Shown: piece by piece, positions 24,401 through 30,641 of the stretch
Position numbering within the stretch: the first letter of the stretch is position 1
Layout: every line of letters begins with the position of its first letter
Source: Aurelia coerulea
Taxonomy: Eukaryota; Cnidaria; Scyphozoa; Semaeostomeae; Ulmaridae
NCBI GenBank assembly: GCA_039566865.1
Contig: CM076944.1
Coordinates: 9,384,501-9,448,500 of the forward strand
Direction: 5' to 3'
DNA: 64,000 nucleotides
Notes under the pieces: generated by a model
Database searches by the model: none
What the model was told of the DNA's origin: nothing
The model's input: only the letters and a program-made list of their open reading frames with translations
Translations under genes and position numbers: made by a program

Positions 24401-25738
24401 AGGAGCTTAGGCCGCTAAAGTAACTAAAATTGTACAATGCTGGCATGAATCAAACTCTGCTTGCTAAAAATTTTCGAATGATATCTAGCTTGCTTTATTT
24501 TGGAAAATAATCGCAGTAATGTGGTCAAAAACATAGTTTTACTCTGCATAGTTTTTGCTCGTTCTGTATGTTGATCGTAAAGCATAGATATATTTTCTAG
24601 TGACTGAATATTACTACATAGAGAGAACTCTCTGAGACGACTTTGTCACTTGAATTGTGCTATTTCCAAGCTCAACATTTCAAGAAATCGCTTGTGCCGC
24701 ATGAAGTAGCAAGCCGATATATTGACCCAAAATTGCAACTACAATTTAGGATTTGGAATAATTCAATCCAGTGTATGGCTTATAGAGCATGGTTTTAAAA
24801 GACCCTGACCTGAAAGCATGAGCTGATGATTTTTTTTTTTTTATATAATATATTCCAAATAAAATTTACAATACAGATTACGAACTACATTACTTACAAA
24901 ATTACTCTACAATACTACTAGGACGATCAACCCCAGGGAGCAAAAGGCTGTGTCTACCCCGAGGCCATTAAATAAAGATAATAAAGGAAAAGAAACTACT
25001 TTAACTATGGGACAAAATCGGGTGGCTTATGAAGGGATGGGTAAGTGGCTACAGAAATTCTCTCGAATCGACCAGTTTCATGGATAAAATGTAGCGTTAG
25101 CTCAAGAATTTGTCTATATAGTGAAATAGGAAAATCTTTATTGCCATACAATAAAAGTTGTAGTAAAGCTTCATTTGCAAGATTTACCTATCCAAGTGGT
25201 CGTACTAATGCATAGATTCCAGCGAGGAGGTCTCGTCTTTGTACATCAAAACAAGGGCAGAGCAACAAGAAGTGTGCCGTATCTTCAATACCATCATTTG
25301 TCGGACACATAGGATTTGTGGTATCTTTAAAATTGTGTTTAAATTTATGAAAATTTAACTTGCTAAGACCGAGCTGATGATCTTGAGCGACGGAGACTCT
25401 GGACGGGGAGCAGTGATGGCAGCAGTTGTTGTTGCTGTTGTTCTCTCGGCTGCGGTCCTGTTGCTGAGCATTATCGCCTATGTCAGCCCCACATCCAAAG
25501 TGAAACTGGCTGTAGTATTTATCAGTAAACAAAGTTATGTATAGCTTTTTGTAGCTGTATATTTATTTATTTATCATGGTAAATTTCTTCTTTTTATAGG
25601 ACTGAAAACAATTCAAAGACTTTAGGGGACATGGAAGAGAAATTGGAAGTGTGTTTATCAGCAATTGATAAATTGACAAAGAAAACAACAACAGATTCTA
25701 CACTCCGGCAGCATTCTCAACAAGACACTGCGATGTAG
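3222..25738 (+). CDS. TRPM: TRPM-family cation channel, C-terminal half (9 exons, partial)
   Basis: Exons are 3222-3420, 5257-5499, 8509-8637, 11188-11430, 12461-12635, 13575-13707, 14549-14736, 20935-21049 and 25600-25738. Their phases join without conflict and give about 521 residues up to the stop TAG at 25736-25738. The predicted product is a tetrameric plasma- or organelle-membrane non-selective cation channel. Family signatures seen: ARDFVAHTCCQ in the cytosolic melastatin region, an S2 ending in DEMRQ, S3-S4 leading to LGPYLIMIYRM, a pore exon with FGEL, S6 ending in LLNMLIAVFNN, then IWRFDRYDMIMEF and a helical/coiled-coil tail. These match the order in vertebrate and fly TRPM proteins. 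The first melastatin homology exons are upstream of the window, and a linker exon between 3420 and 5257 may be missed. There is no kinase (TRPM6/7) or NUDT9-like (TRPM2) tail, so the C-terminus is of the short type. Subfamily cannot be assigned by eye. Confidence 0.9.
3600..4000 (+). mobile_element. LINE 3' untranslated remnant
   Basis: AATGGCCTCAGGGTAGACAT at 3642 matches, inverted, the sequence at 24948-24970 next to another LINE tail. The rest is AT-rich with no open frame. It lies in the intron after TRPM exon A. Confidence 0.4.
4207..4380 (+). mobile_element. Solo CCGGGTG element end
   Basis: TA at 4205-4206 is followed by CCGGGTGTCCCAAAAAAAG, but no matching inverse end was found downstream. 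Similar single ends are at 5685 (CAGGGTGTCCAAAAAC), 8719 (CAGGGTGCCCCAAAAAC) and 26462-26475 (right end). The right limit given here is arbitrary. Confidence 0.4.
4535..5110. mobile_element. Foldback element FB-A, copy 2
   Basis: Close relative of 220-850 in the same orientation, sharing the ATTCAAAGCGATTAGCGACT start and the inverted CGCTTTGAACTGAGGTGTCA end. It ends about 150 bp before TRPM exon B. Confidence 0.65.
5257..5499 (+). CDS. TRPM: TRPM exon B: basic linker and pre-S1 helix
   Basis: The acceptor is TTCTAG at 5256 and the donor GTAAGT at 5500, with phase 0 at both ends and 81 codons. The first part is strongly basic (RERLHVSPRKRLH, RRQKKYRKEE), as expected of the cytosolic linker before S1. 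The end (VPKGKLFLHA) aligns in position with the APIVKF-type sequence that precedes S1 in TRPM proteins and reads directly into exon C. A short hydrophobic run just before it is slightly unusual. No 3' acceptor ambiguity is apparent. Confidence 0.75.
5856..6460. mobile_element. Foldback element FB-B, copy 1 (TA target)
   Basis: TA-flanked (5854-5855, 6461-6462), with CCGGGTGTCCCAAAAAA at the left and the inverse at the right (one mismatch in CCCAG). Inverted arms of roughly 200 bp meet around 6100-6230. Two relatives are at 21079-21656 and 43299-43896. No transposase is seen. Confidence 0.75.
6463..7045. other. Intronic sequence without recognised features
   Basis: AT-rich TRPM intron between two repeats. 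The short open frames here show no recognisable protein similarity. Confidence 0.5.
7046..7500. mobile_element. CATAGGGCTCAAATC repeat (FB-C), copy 1, right end missing
   Basis: It begins CATAGGGCTCAAATC at 7046 and resembles 11927-12430 and 54528-55034 throughout (ATTTATTGATATCTTGATTAG, TAAACTATGGTTTTCTTG). The right terminal inverse is not present. Confidence 0.6.
7501..8508. other. Intronic sequence, no gene seen
   Basis: TRPM intron. A small inverted pair built on CTGCGA/CAGTTC repeats is present around 8090-8220. Nothing else is supported. Confidence 0.5.
8509..8637 (+). CDS. TRPM: TRPM exon C: S1 and S2
   Basis: The acceptor is CTATTTTAG at 8508 and the donor is the weaker GTACCT at 8638, phase 0/0, 43 codons. 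It encodes hydrophobic S1 (FLYTIFLGCFAFLVLV), a very short S1-S2 loop (KKGTFHK) and S2 ending TIDEMRQ, which matches the E-x-x-R-Q/E signature at the base of S2 in TRPM channels. The S1-S2 loop is shorter than in most TRPMs. Confidence 0.85.
8996..9595. mobile_element. Foldback element with direct GCTCACCC flanks
   Basis: Inverted arms start ACAGGAAACCCAAATGGATA and end with the inverse. GCTCACCC occurs directly at 8988-8995 and 9596-9603, an 8-bp duplication of hAT type. The centre is a near-perfect palindrome (about 9208-9331) around AACAATGGATATATTCATAA. The exact ends are uncertain by 1-2 bp. Confidence 0.65.
9737..10039. mobile_element. Small foldback element
   Basis: GCATGGGCGATGATGCGCCG at 9737 reappears inverted ending at 10039, with arms of about 70 bp. 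It abuts the next element. Confidence 0.6.
10045..11081. mobile_element. 1-kb terminal-inverted-repeat element carrying a LINE fragment
   Basis: The left end GGGCCCGATTACATGGGAG and the inverse CTCCCATGTAATCAGGCCC at 11063-11081 extend to roughly 45-bp inverted repeats, including TTTCACCATAGGGCTGGGAT. TAA occurs on both sides. On the - strand, 10620-10390 encodes a LINE tail (SLSFRGSILWNSLPNDTKIA), so a retrotransposon fragment lies inside it. Confidence 0.65.
11188..11430 (+). CDS. TRPM: TRPM exon D: S2-S3 linker, S3, S4
   Basis: The acceptor is TTTCCAG at 11187 and the donor GTGAGT at 11431, phase 0/0, 81 codons. It encodes an amphipathic linker (KIREWSRSVWNKLDIVAM), S3 (LLFFVGFGWSF), S4 (VVLAVDLVIWVIKFAQFYRMF) and the S4-S5 region starting LGPYLIMIYRM. 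The YWNxxD-type motif at the start of S3 is present as VWNKLD. S4 carries few basic residues, as in other TRP channels. A 1.0 kb transposon (10045-11081) ends 106 bp upstream. Confidence 0.9.
11927..12430. mobile_element. FB-C repeat, copy 2
   Basis: It runs from ATAGCGCTCAAATC to GATTTGAGCCCTAT, with partly self-complementary arms. It is similar to 54528-55034 over its length. It ends 30 bp before the TRPM pore exon (12461). Confidence 0.7.
12461..12635 (+). CDS. TRPM: TRPM exon E: S5 and pore helix
   Basis: The acceptor is TTTTTAG at 12460 and the donor GTGAGT at 12636; phase 0 in, phase 1 out. It encodes S5 (MLGFVLVLIIAVVAYGIFM), a turret with LLFPDVTVSWQ like the LFPNE...W of TRPMs, the pore helix (KVLFRPFLLVF) and the filter region GELGINSYA. 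The acidic residue after Gly resembles the GEV of divalent-permeable TRPM1/3/6/7; permeability is inference. A foldback element ends only 30 bp upstream, at 12430. Confidence 0.9.
12886..13198. mobile_element. Short inverted-repeat element
   Basis: AGGTAATGTGTCCATGTAAG at 12886 and its inverse ending 13198 form about 22-bp termini. There is no open frame. It sits in the intron between the pore exon and the S6 exon. Confidence 0.6.
13310..13490. mobile_element. Foldback element, 181 bp
   Basis: TTGTTGGGGAGATGAGATAC is matched by GTATCTCGTCTCCCCAACAA. Nearly the whole element is a hairpin, with TGCAGTAGGTTAATGCTCAT inverted at 13413-13434. GGTA flanks both ends. It ends 84 bp before TRPM exon F. 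Confidence 0.7.
13575..13707 (+). CDS. TRPM: TRPM exon F: post-filter loop and S6
   Basis: The acceptor is TTTCAAG at 13574 and the donor GTATGT at 13708; phase 1 in, phase 2 out. The loop SSNTTVYGTKKVDEG holds one N-x-T sequon and is followed by S6 (IVVVVGMCTYLLLANVLLLN) and MLIAVF. This matches the LLVANILLVNLLIAVFNN signature of TRPM S6. The disulfide-type cysteines found in the outer pore loop of several TRPMs are not seen here. Confidence 0.9.
14088..14445. repeat. Degenerate minisatellite
   Basis: Blocks like ACAGTAAGGCGGAGGGAT, followed by TGTCGTTGGAGGGATA and ATTCAGTTATTCG, recur about three to four times at roughly 100-bp spacing, with decay toward the right. It lies in the intron before TRPM exon G. 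Confidence 0.65.
14549..14736 (+). CDS. TRPM: TRPM exon G: TRP-box region
   Basis: The acceptor is CTCCTGCAG at 14548 and the donor GTATGT at 14737; phase 2 in, phase 1 out. The junction with exon F completes VFNN. It encodes DKIWRFDRYDMIMEF followed by KPSVPIPFS and FHLCRNE, matching the TRP-helix (W-K-F-Q-R-Y) and following P-x-P segments of TRPM proteins. The TRP helix lies along the inner membrane face and couples gating. Confidence 0.92.
15121..15294. mobile_element. 174-bp MITE (FB-D), copy 1
   Basis: The ends are AATAGACCTTTTAGCTATT and the inverse AATAGCTAAAAGGTCTAT. Relatives are at 41239-41428 and 53245-53429, with a partial one at 51384-51412. The interior is itself partly palindromic. 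Confidence 0.7.
15557..15785 (+). CDS. Unassigned open exon-like segment (MVAPRWQK) in a TRPM intron
   Basis: An open frame from ATG at 15557 runs 76 codons to a perfect GTAAGT donor at 15786, phase 1. It encodes MVAPRWQKAAGNPK and later FLDKLLGISSFTFRDRL. The region is less A+T-rich than its surroundings. The first eight residues and the upstream sequence recur, inverted, at 18570-18740. Phase 1 would join TRPM exon H. No family is recognised. It may be part of a repeat rather than a gene. Confidence 0.2.
15800..17070. other. Intronic sequence, no gene recognised
   Basis: AT-rich TRPM intron sequence. No repeat pair or coding similarity was seen on either strand. Confidence 0.45.
17076..17288. 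mobile_element. 213-bp foldback element (TA target), unique arms
   Basis: TA-flanked (17074-17075, 17289-17290). The arms are about 72 bp, begin CCGGGTGTCCCAAAATGATG and have only a few mismatches. The arm sequence is unlike the other CCGGGTG elements. Confidence 0.8.
17300..18500. other. Intronic sequence with weak antisense exon-like signals
   Basis: On the - strand a pyrimidine-rich acceptor (ending TTTTTTAG near 17476) is followed by an open frame (EIFDAFVIRIYMFWIQ) to 17300, and further open frames lie at 17578-18106. None resembles a known family and no consistent splice chain was built. Confidence 0.25.
18570..18745 (-). repeat. Inverted copy of the 15480-15590 module
   Basis: On the - strand it reads AGAAATAGAAGGACTAGAATG, then TGCGTAATACGCATGG, then ATGGTAGCACCACGTTGGCA, matching 15496-15583 with internal differences. 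Both copies begin an open frame MVAPRWQK. Confidence 0.55.
19745..20275 (-). mobile_element. LINE 3' end interrupted by a SINE
   Basis: Read on the - strand, it encodes a decayed polymerase tail and then a 3' region containing GGACCATTATGGAAACAAGG. It matches the + strand copy at 51590-52150. The match is broken by the SINE at 19864-20071, which the other copy lacks. Confidence 0.6.
19864..20071 (-). mobile_element. 5S/tRNA-like SINE, copy 1
   Basis: On the - strand it reads GAGTGGTCAAGCGGC, like a tRNA box A, then TGAAGTTAAGCTCGGTCGAG and CCGGATGGGTGACC. The last two resemble the 5S rRNA internal promoter elements (GAAGCTAAGCAGGGTCGGGC and TTGGATGGGAGACC). A second copy at 53815-54025 is highly similar. 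This suggests a pol III-derived SINE rather than a functional 5S gene. Confidence 0.6.
20278..20888. mobile_element. Foldback element FB-E (TA target)
   Basis: TA-flanked (20276-20277, 20889-20890), with CCGGGTGCGCCAAAATAAAC at the left and the inverse at the right. Long arms include GGCAGGCCACAATAAATCGT, giving about 250 bp each with a C-rich spacer near 20600. A right-half relative lies at 36045-36330. It ends 46 bp before TRPM exon H. Confidence 0.75.
20935..21049 (+). CDS. TRPM: TRPM exon H: post-TRP helical segment
   Basis: The acceptor is TTTCTAG at 20934 and the donor GTACAA at 21050, a weak donor; phase 1 in, phase 2 out. It encodes LDMEDFQHRCTRAYLRERDK, matching the LxxVHDFEEQCxxEYFREKD segment of TRPM channels, then SSETLEDNMALVKE. 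It is bracketed by two foldback elements, ending 46 bp upstream and starting 30 bp downstream. Confidence 0.85.
21079..21656. mobile_element. Foldback element FB-B, copy 2 (TA target)
   Basis: TA at 21077-21078 and 21657-21658. It starts CCGGATGTCGCAAAAAAG and ends with GAACACCCGG. The arms match 5856-6460. It begins 30 bp after the end of TRPM exon H. Confidence 0.7.
21748..21872 (-). mobile_element. tRNA-like SINE remnant
   Basis: On the - strand GTGGCGCAGTGATGAAATCC resembles box A and GGGTTCGCCCG resembles box B about 50 bp later. It is a likely tRNA-derived repeat in the last TRPM intron. Confidence 0.4.
22200..22870 (+). mobile_element. LINE remnant: polymerase C-terminus
   Basis: The open frame to TAG at 22691-22693 encodes LYKRALRIAYKDYTSSFVAL, VTYNLRNTN, RYRGQRMWHSLPQEINNS and CDCILCRQHIPQLGLL. 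This is the standard tail of this LINE group. It ends in an ATAATAATAAT-rich stretch. Confidence 0.8.
22947..23033. repeat. Pentanucleotide microsatellite (ACCGA)n
   Basis: About 17 near-perfect units of ACCGA, with one AGCCGA variant. It produces spurious FGSVR-type open frames on the - strand. Confidence 0.9.
23090..23560 (+). pseudogene. Retroelement remnant, KRPDIIIKDK-type C-terminal domain
   Basis: The translation contains KEIKAKRPDIIIKDKEEKKC and VEKLSKYTDLEIEVAKMWEM, then after an in-frame stop a continuation (KKGPEKYLN and VEELQKITLIGSAHI). This matches the C-terminal segment common in metazoan LINE open reading frames. It is broken by at least one stop. Confidence 0.65.
23690..24310 (-). 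mobile_element. LINE remnant on the - strand
   Basis: 24303-24025 encodes RETFCELRVNYNLRNNNEF, YRGQRLWLSLPPHIRYAQS and CRLCRTFLPQLGFL, homologous to 22200-22693 but in opposite orientation. An AT-rich 3' region follows down to an ATT microsatellite near 23690. Confidence 0.75.
24833..25440 (-). mobile_element. LINE remnant with poly(A) tail on the - strand
   Basis: On the - strand, LGLSKLNFHKFKHNFKDT and then HFLLLCPCFDVQRRDLLAG form the zinc-finger-like tail of another LINE group. The 3' region ends at a T-run near 24833, which is the poly(A) tail. It ends 160 bp before the last TRPM exon. Confidence 0.7.
25600..25738 (+). CDS. TRPM: TRPM exon I: short C-terminal coiled coil and stop
   Basis: The acceptor is TTTTTATAG at 25599 and the entry phase 2 completes AGG. 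It encodes a heptad-like stretch (LGDMEEKLEVCLSAIDKL), then a polar Thr/Gln-rich tail ending DTAM and TAG at 25736-25738. The position and length fit the tetramerising coiled coil of TRPM channels. Nothing resembling a kinase or Nudix domain follows. Confidence 0.75.
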
Positions 25739-26195
25739 CATTTATGGTTGGACTATGTGACGCCCTCCAAAAACCAAACATCAGATCTAGCTAGCTTGGT
25801 TCTCTTAGAATTCGAATTTAGCCTTGTTGATTTAGCGAGGCAACTGCTAGGTTTAAGGTCTGTATGCTGTTTCATTTTGATTCAACATTGTTTTCCAATA
25901 TACCATATAAGCCTTGAATTTAAGGAACTAGACGTGTCTGGTATAACCGTGGGCGTAACACTTCATCAGTGATGGGAAAACATAGAGCGTACAAGGCATT
26001 TAAGCAGAATAGATCAAAGGATCGGAACAACGAGAAGAAGGAAAATTGAAGGAACAGTGTCGAGTAGTGTCTTGTGCTGATAAAGGAAGTTTCTCACTCA
26101 AGTTCCGTTTCAGTAGTGGTGATTGTTCAGTCATATTGGGCGTTAGAATTAGTGAAGAGTAAATCGTGTTTTCGTTGCTCAACAAACTTCCAAAA

Positions 26196-26201
26196 AATAA
26201 A
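26196..26201 (+). terminator. Candidate poly(A) signal for the TRPM gene
   Basis: AATAAA lies 458 bp after the TRPM stop in otherwise featureless sequence. It is the first perfect hexamer I noticed downstream of the stop. There is no transcript evidence. Confidence 0.4.
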
Positions 26202-26479
26202 GTATTGGTTGAGCTTCCCGCTTCCCTAAAAGCCTTTTCAAATTATACATAAATATTAACTGTATAATTCAGTAACCATATCTGTCTTAAGCTGCCTCCA
26301 ACGTTTTTCCTGTTTAAATGAATTAATTTGCGAATATAGAACGATTTGGACATGCAAGGTCGCAAACTCTCAAGATAAGGTCTCATCTATACCACAAACT
26401 TAAAGTATGAAATTTTTGAAATCAAGGCTTCTTCGCAGGAACTGTTCAAACGCTTATATTTTTTGGGACACCCGGTAGA

Positions 26480-27880
26480 GTTTTTTTTTGCTCTGTGAAA
26501 TAGTCTATTTTCAACGAGAGATGCTTGTTTGCAGGTTATTGCTGTATGCAACAGATAGTACGTTTTTGAATGCCGTGTTTATAATGCAATTTGTTTCAGT
26601 TGGGACCCACATACACCTGGTCGATCGAATGCACAAGAGACAATTCTGAGAATTATCTTGCTTTTATTTTATTAGTACGGTTCATATTTCTATGGTACGG
26701 TTGTTAAAATGAATTTTGTGCAGTATTTGCAGGTATCTAGTTCTTGCAGGTACAAGATTTTGATGATTGGATATTCTTACAAAAACAGTTGTTAGATTTA
26801 TATCGCCTTATTTGATTACGAGCATTTATCGACAGAAATTTCTTTCTCTATTATTTATTGTAATGTTTCGTACTGCAAATCTTCTAGTTAACTTTGAACG
26901 AGTGTTCTTGTCTAGTGATAAATGCTATGAACACTTTATGAACACCACAGTAAAAACCTGCACATAAGAACCTAAAATTTTGAACTCAGCCTGTTTTTCT
27001 TGTAAAGACACAGGGTTAGGGCTAGCCAATTATATTTACACTCTTGGCCTTACCAGCCTTACCCATGTCACCCCAAGCTTGCCCAGTTTACCCCTGCCTG
27101 CCATACCTATCACAGTTCTGTAAGCAATGTTTTTAAGTCCATGAAAGAGGCTGATTCCCAACGGATTGCATTTATTTTCCCACGAATTAATAAAATCCCT
27201 TATTAAGAGCCTAGTTAAGAAATAACCTAGTTAGTAAGCTCAAATTGTTCTTCAACACATATGAACCTAGTTAAGAGTTAACCTAGTTAGTAAGCTCAAA
27301 TTGTTCTTCAACACATACGTAAGGTATTGAGTATCGCTCGACGAAATGTTTTGAGCTCAAGCAATCCAGCATTGGAATTGATCTCAGTTATGTAAAGAGA
27401 GTTCCTTTGCTATTTTAGCGTTGCGTAAATCACGTTCTTGGTTTCCTAGTGCTGAGGAAAATCACTTCATGTCAAAGGTAAATTCAAAAGATTGTGGCCA
27501 TTTGACTAAAATCAAAGTAATGGTGTTCATGACTTCTTGCCTGTGGTGAAATGTGATGGTTAAGGGTCTTTTCAACTAAAGTACGACCAAAAACAATGCA
27601 GAGTGTAAAAATGTTTTTCGATGCCATTTTGACTCTATTTGCTCAATTGGGTACAAATATATTCATGCTGTATGTTCTTGATAGATGAAGATTCTTGTGT
27701 GTGGATTTTTACTGTATTGTAGCATTAGATCGCCTATGTTTTATTGCATCGTTTTGTATTGGAAATTTATTACTTAAACTTTGCAGAATTTTTGTAGTAT
27801 AATGATGATTACCAGGGAAAAATTTTGATAATTTGAGAAAGGTTATACAAATTGTTATGAAATCGTTGAGTTTTGTCACG
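26480..27880. other. Intergenic sequence, no gene seen
   Basis: AT-rich. The only structure noted is a tandem pair of a ~49-57 bp unit (AACCTAGTTAGTAAGCTCAA) at 27205-27318 and pyrimidine runs at 27040-27110. Confidence 0.5.
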
Positions 27881-27888
27881 AATATTTA

Positions 27889-29749
27889 GGTGGTGTTCAC
27901 ACGATATCGGATTCACTTCGTATCGGATTACTTTTCATACCAGATAGGCTTTTTGTTCACACGGCAACGGCCCAATCCGATACGCGACGTATCGTTTTTG
28001 CGGAGCGAAATCACTCCGCTCTGAAGGTGGTACGAAACGTAGGGTAAGACGGGGTAAAGTGAACTACTTTGGAGGTTTTTCAAGGATATCCTAAAGAGAC
28101 TGTAGCTGAGGGCAAACTTTTGAACGTTGTTTTGACATTATGTCTTTGGGTCAGTTTATCCAGCAAAAATATTGTTCAAATCTTTTTCCATTGTCTCACA
28201 AAAGAGCTTTCTTTGGCGACCGCTCTGCCTAGTTCACTTTACCCCGGACCGGGGTAAAGTGAACTACTTAGCAATTGTTCGATAAAACCCAAATAATGCT
28301 GGTAATACCCGAAAATATGATTTATTTTGCAACTCTAAGGAGTTCTTCGCATGCCAAAACGAAAAAAACCCAAAAATTTCACAAGAGTGATATAAAAAAA
28401 AATTGAATTGTGACCTATGTTGAGAACGATCTTTGCAGATCAAATATTAACCAAAAACTATTGTCTAAGTCATCAATTCGAGTCAGATTGCGAGACCTGA
28501 ATACAAGTCGATGAACAATAATGGGAATATTCTTCGAAAATACTATATTGCATATAAATACCAAATTACCACAAAGAGAAACAATAATTTCAAAGTAGCT
28601 CACTTTGCCCTGAAACCTCCGCTCAGAATTAAAACCAAAAATAGTTATAAATCTATAACAATTATCTATATTCTAATTTCACAGTGATGGCCATTTATCC
28701 TTTTCATGTCGATAGGTGTGCTTGCTTCATCAAATCTCAACAAAATTCTTGGATCAGTAACCGCATTTTTGAATGAAGGTCAAACTTCGGCTGTCAAATG
28801 TTTGGAGGTTTTTCAGGGAGCTGGTATCAGAATATATTTCTGTGTCATCAGAGCGAAAAATTATCCTGCAAATTATGATTTTCTGAAAGAACCAAATGAG
28901 ATTGAAAAGGTCTTCTTCATCTGACTTCATGTTTACATGAGAAAATTTAAAATCATGGGTAGTTCACTTTACCCCGGTCGAAGCAAAATATCGACTAGAC
29001 GGTAGATCTTTTAAAATATTATGTAAGCTTACAAAAAAGTCTTTCTTGGCCCTTTCCTTTTGGAAAATGTAAACACATGGTATGCGCTTCAAATTGATCA
29101 AAACAATTGTAGAAATGAATTTCGTCTTGGGGTCAAAAATTAAGACCAAAGATTGGAGCCCAAACCTAGCATCCATAATTTCCCGAGGTTGTTTTTACTG
29201 CCTAGGGTAAAGGGATTTTTTGCAACAACAGGAAGAACTATTTTGCAAAAATGATTTCATTTCCTGTGAGCATATGTAACAAAGCATTTGGCATAAACCA
29301 TGTTTTATCGTTGCATGTTTGCTTTTGGAGAGAAGTGCGAATGTTCTAAGTAGTTCACTTTACCCCGTAGTTCACTTTACCCCGTCTTACCCTATCGGAT
29401 CACTTTTGTGCTCGTGTGAACGCATGAATCCGATACGCTTTTCGCTCCGCAAACTCAAGTTAAGATTTGTGTATTGTTTTCAGAAACAATAGCCACCTGG
29501 AGGCTTTTGTAGCATGAGAGCCTTTTGTCATGAACAATTATGCCAAAGAATAGCAAAAACAATAGATGTTATTGCCACGCAGAAGAACAATTGTTTAGGC
29601 CACGCAGTACGGAGCGGAGCGCATCCGTGTGAACAGGATGTAAACGGTATGAAAACCAATCCGATATCATGTGAACAAAACGAATTTTCATATCGGATTG
29701 GGTGAGGGAATCCGATACGAAATGAATCCGGTATCGTGTGAACGGAGCC
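27889..29749. mobile_element. Outer TIR element, interrupted
   Basis: The left end GTTCACACGATATCGGATTC and the inverse right end, before AACGGAGCC at 29749, share about 35 bp. TA flanks both sides. The second arm includes AAAACGAATTTTCATATCGG. It contains the element 28042-29392. Confidence 0.65.
28042..29392. mobile_element. Inner TA-flanked element nested in 27889-29749
   Basis: GGGTAAGACGGGGTAAAGTG and its inverse at the right end are identical over about 27 bp, flanked by TA (28040-28041, 29393-29394). The GTTCACTTTACCCCG end unit is repeated inside at 28231-28266 (as a palindrome), 28960-28977 and twice at the right end. No transposase is seen. Confidence 0.75.
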
Positions 29750-29761
29750 TAGTATCACTAA

Positions 29762-30293
29762 GGGACAAGGCAAAATTTATTATATTACATGGCCGGTGGA
29801 GAACAAAAATTCTTGCAAAAAAATCTGCTCGCCCTGTATGAAATTATTGCCAAAAAACCAACTGCCCCGTCACCCTTTCCTTAAAAAAATGTATTTGCCC
29901 CGTATTCATGAACAACAAATGTTGTATCGTACCACCGATGAATTAGCCAAAGACCAACATCAATTCTTGCCTTTACGAGACTTTGTCAACGAAGAAACCA
30001 ACTTTGAAGAGAAATGACTGATGAATCGTTCTTGCAAGTAACGGACAAGGACATTTTGCGTCATGTTCATACATATCCTTCCAAGCATTTCTCAACTTGC
30101 ATGATGCACAATTTTGGCCTCAAAATTAGCCATTTGATATTTCAAACTTCATCTTGAGCTTATAAAAAGGTACTGCCCCGTTCATATTTGCTTTGTAAAA
30201 AGTGTTGACTTAGTTCTGTACAAGCTAAAAAAAAGTAGTTGCCCCGTTACGTTTTGCACCGGCCATGTTATAAAATAAACTTTGCACTGTCCC
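29762..30293. mobile_element. 532-bp TIR element with TAA duplication
   Basis: The ends are GGGACAAGGCAAAATTTATT and the inverse, extending through ACATGGCCGGTG/CACCGGCCATGT. TAA is at 29759-29761 and 30294-30296, the target duplication typical of PIF/Harbinger-type elements. It contains CTGCCCCGTT-like repeats and no transposase. Confidence 0.7.
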
Positions 30294-30641
30294 TAAGGAT
30301 CAATATTTTTGTAACGTTCTGCAGCGCTTATGTAGTGTAGTCAATAGCTTTGAGTATTTCGTTTAAGTGAATAATATTTCCGGATGTGAATTTATCGTTG
30401 TGGGAATTTTCTGCGAGAATATTTGGTACATTTGTATCGTCTATTTTTCAAGCTGTACTTATCTTGCTGTTTACAATTTTACAAATTGACGAATATCTTG
30501 TGATTTAGATTTCTGTAATATTTATTGTCAATGAATTGAAATTTCTTAAATGCTCCTTTTTGTAGTAACCATCTTCTACATTGGAACGATATCTTACGTA
30601 CTTACGGGACTTGCGTAAGGGTAAGGGTAAAGATCCACGGT

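Noticed and set aside
28069..28257. 62-residue open frame beginning MEVFQGYPKE
   Set aside because: It lies inside the inner TA-flanked element, and a similar EVFQG sequence recurs at 28806 because of internal repeats. It is not a transposase.
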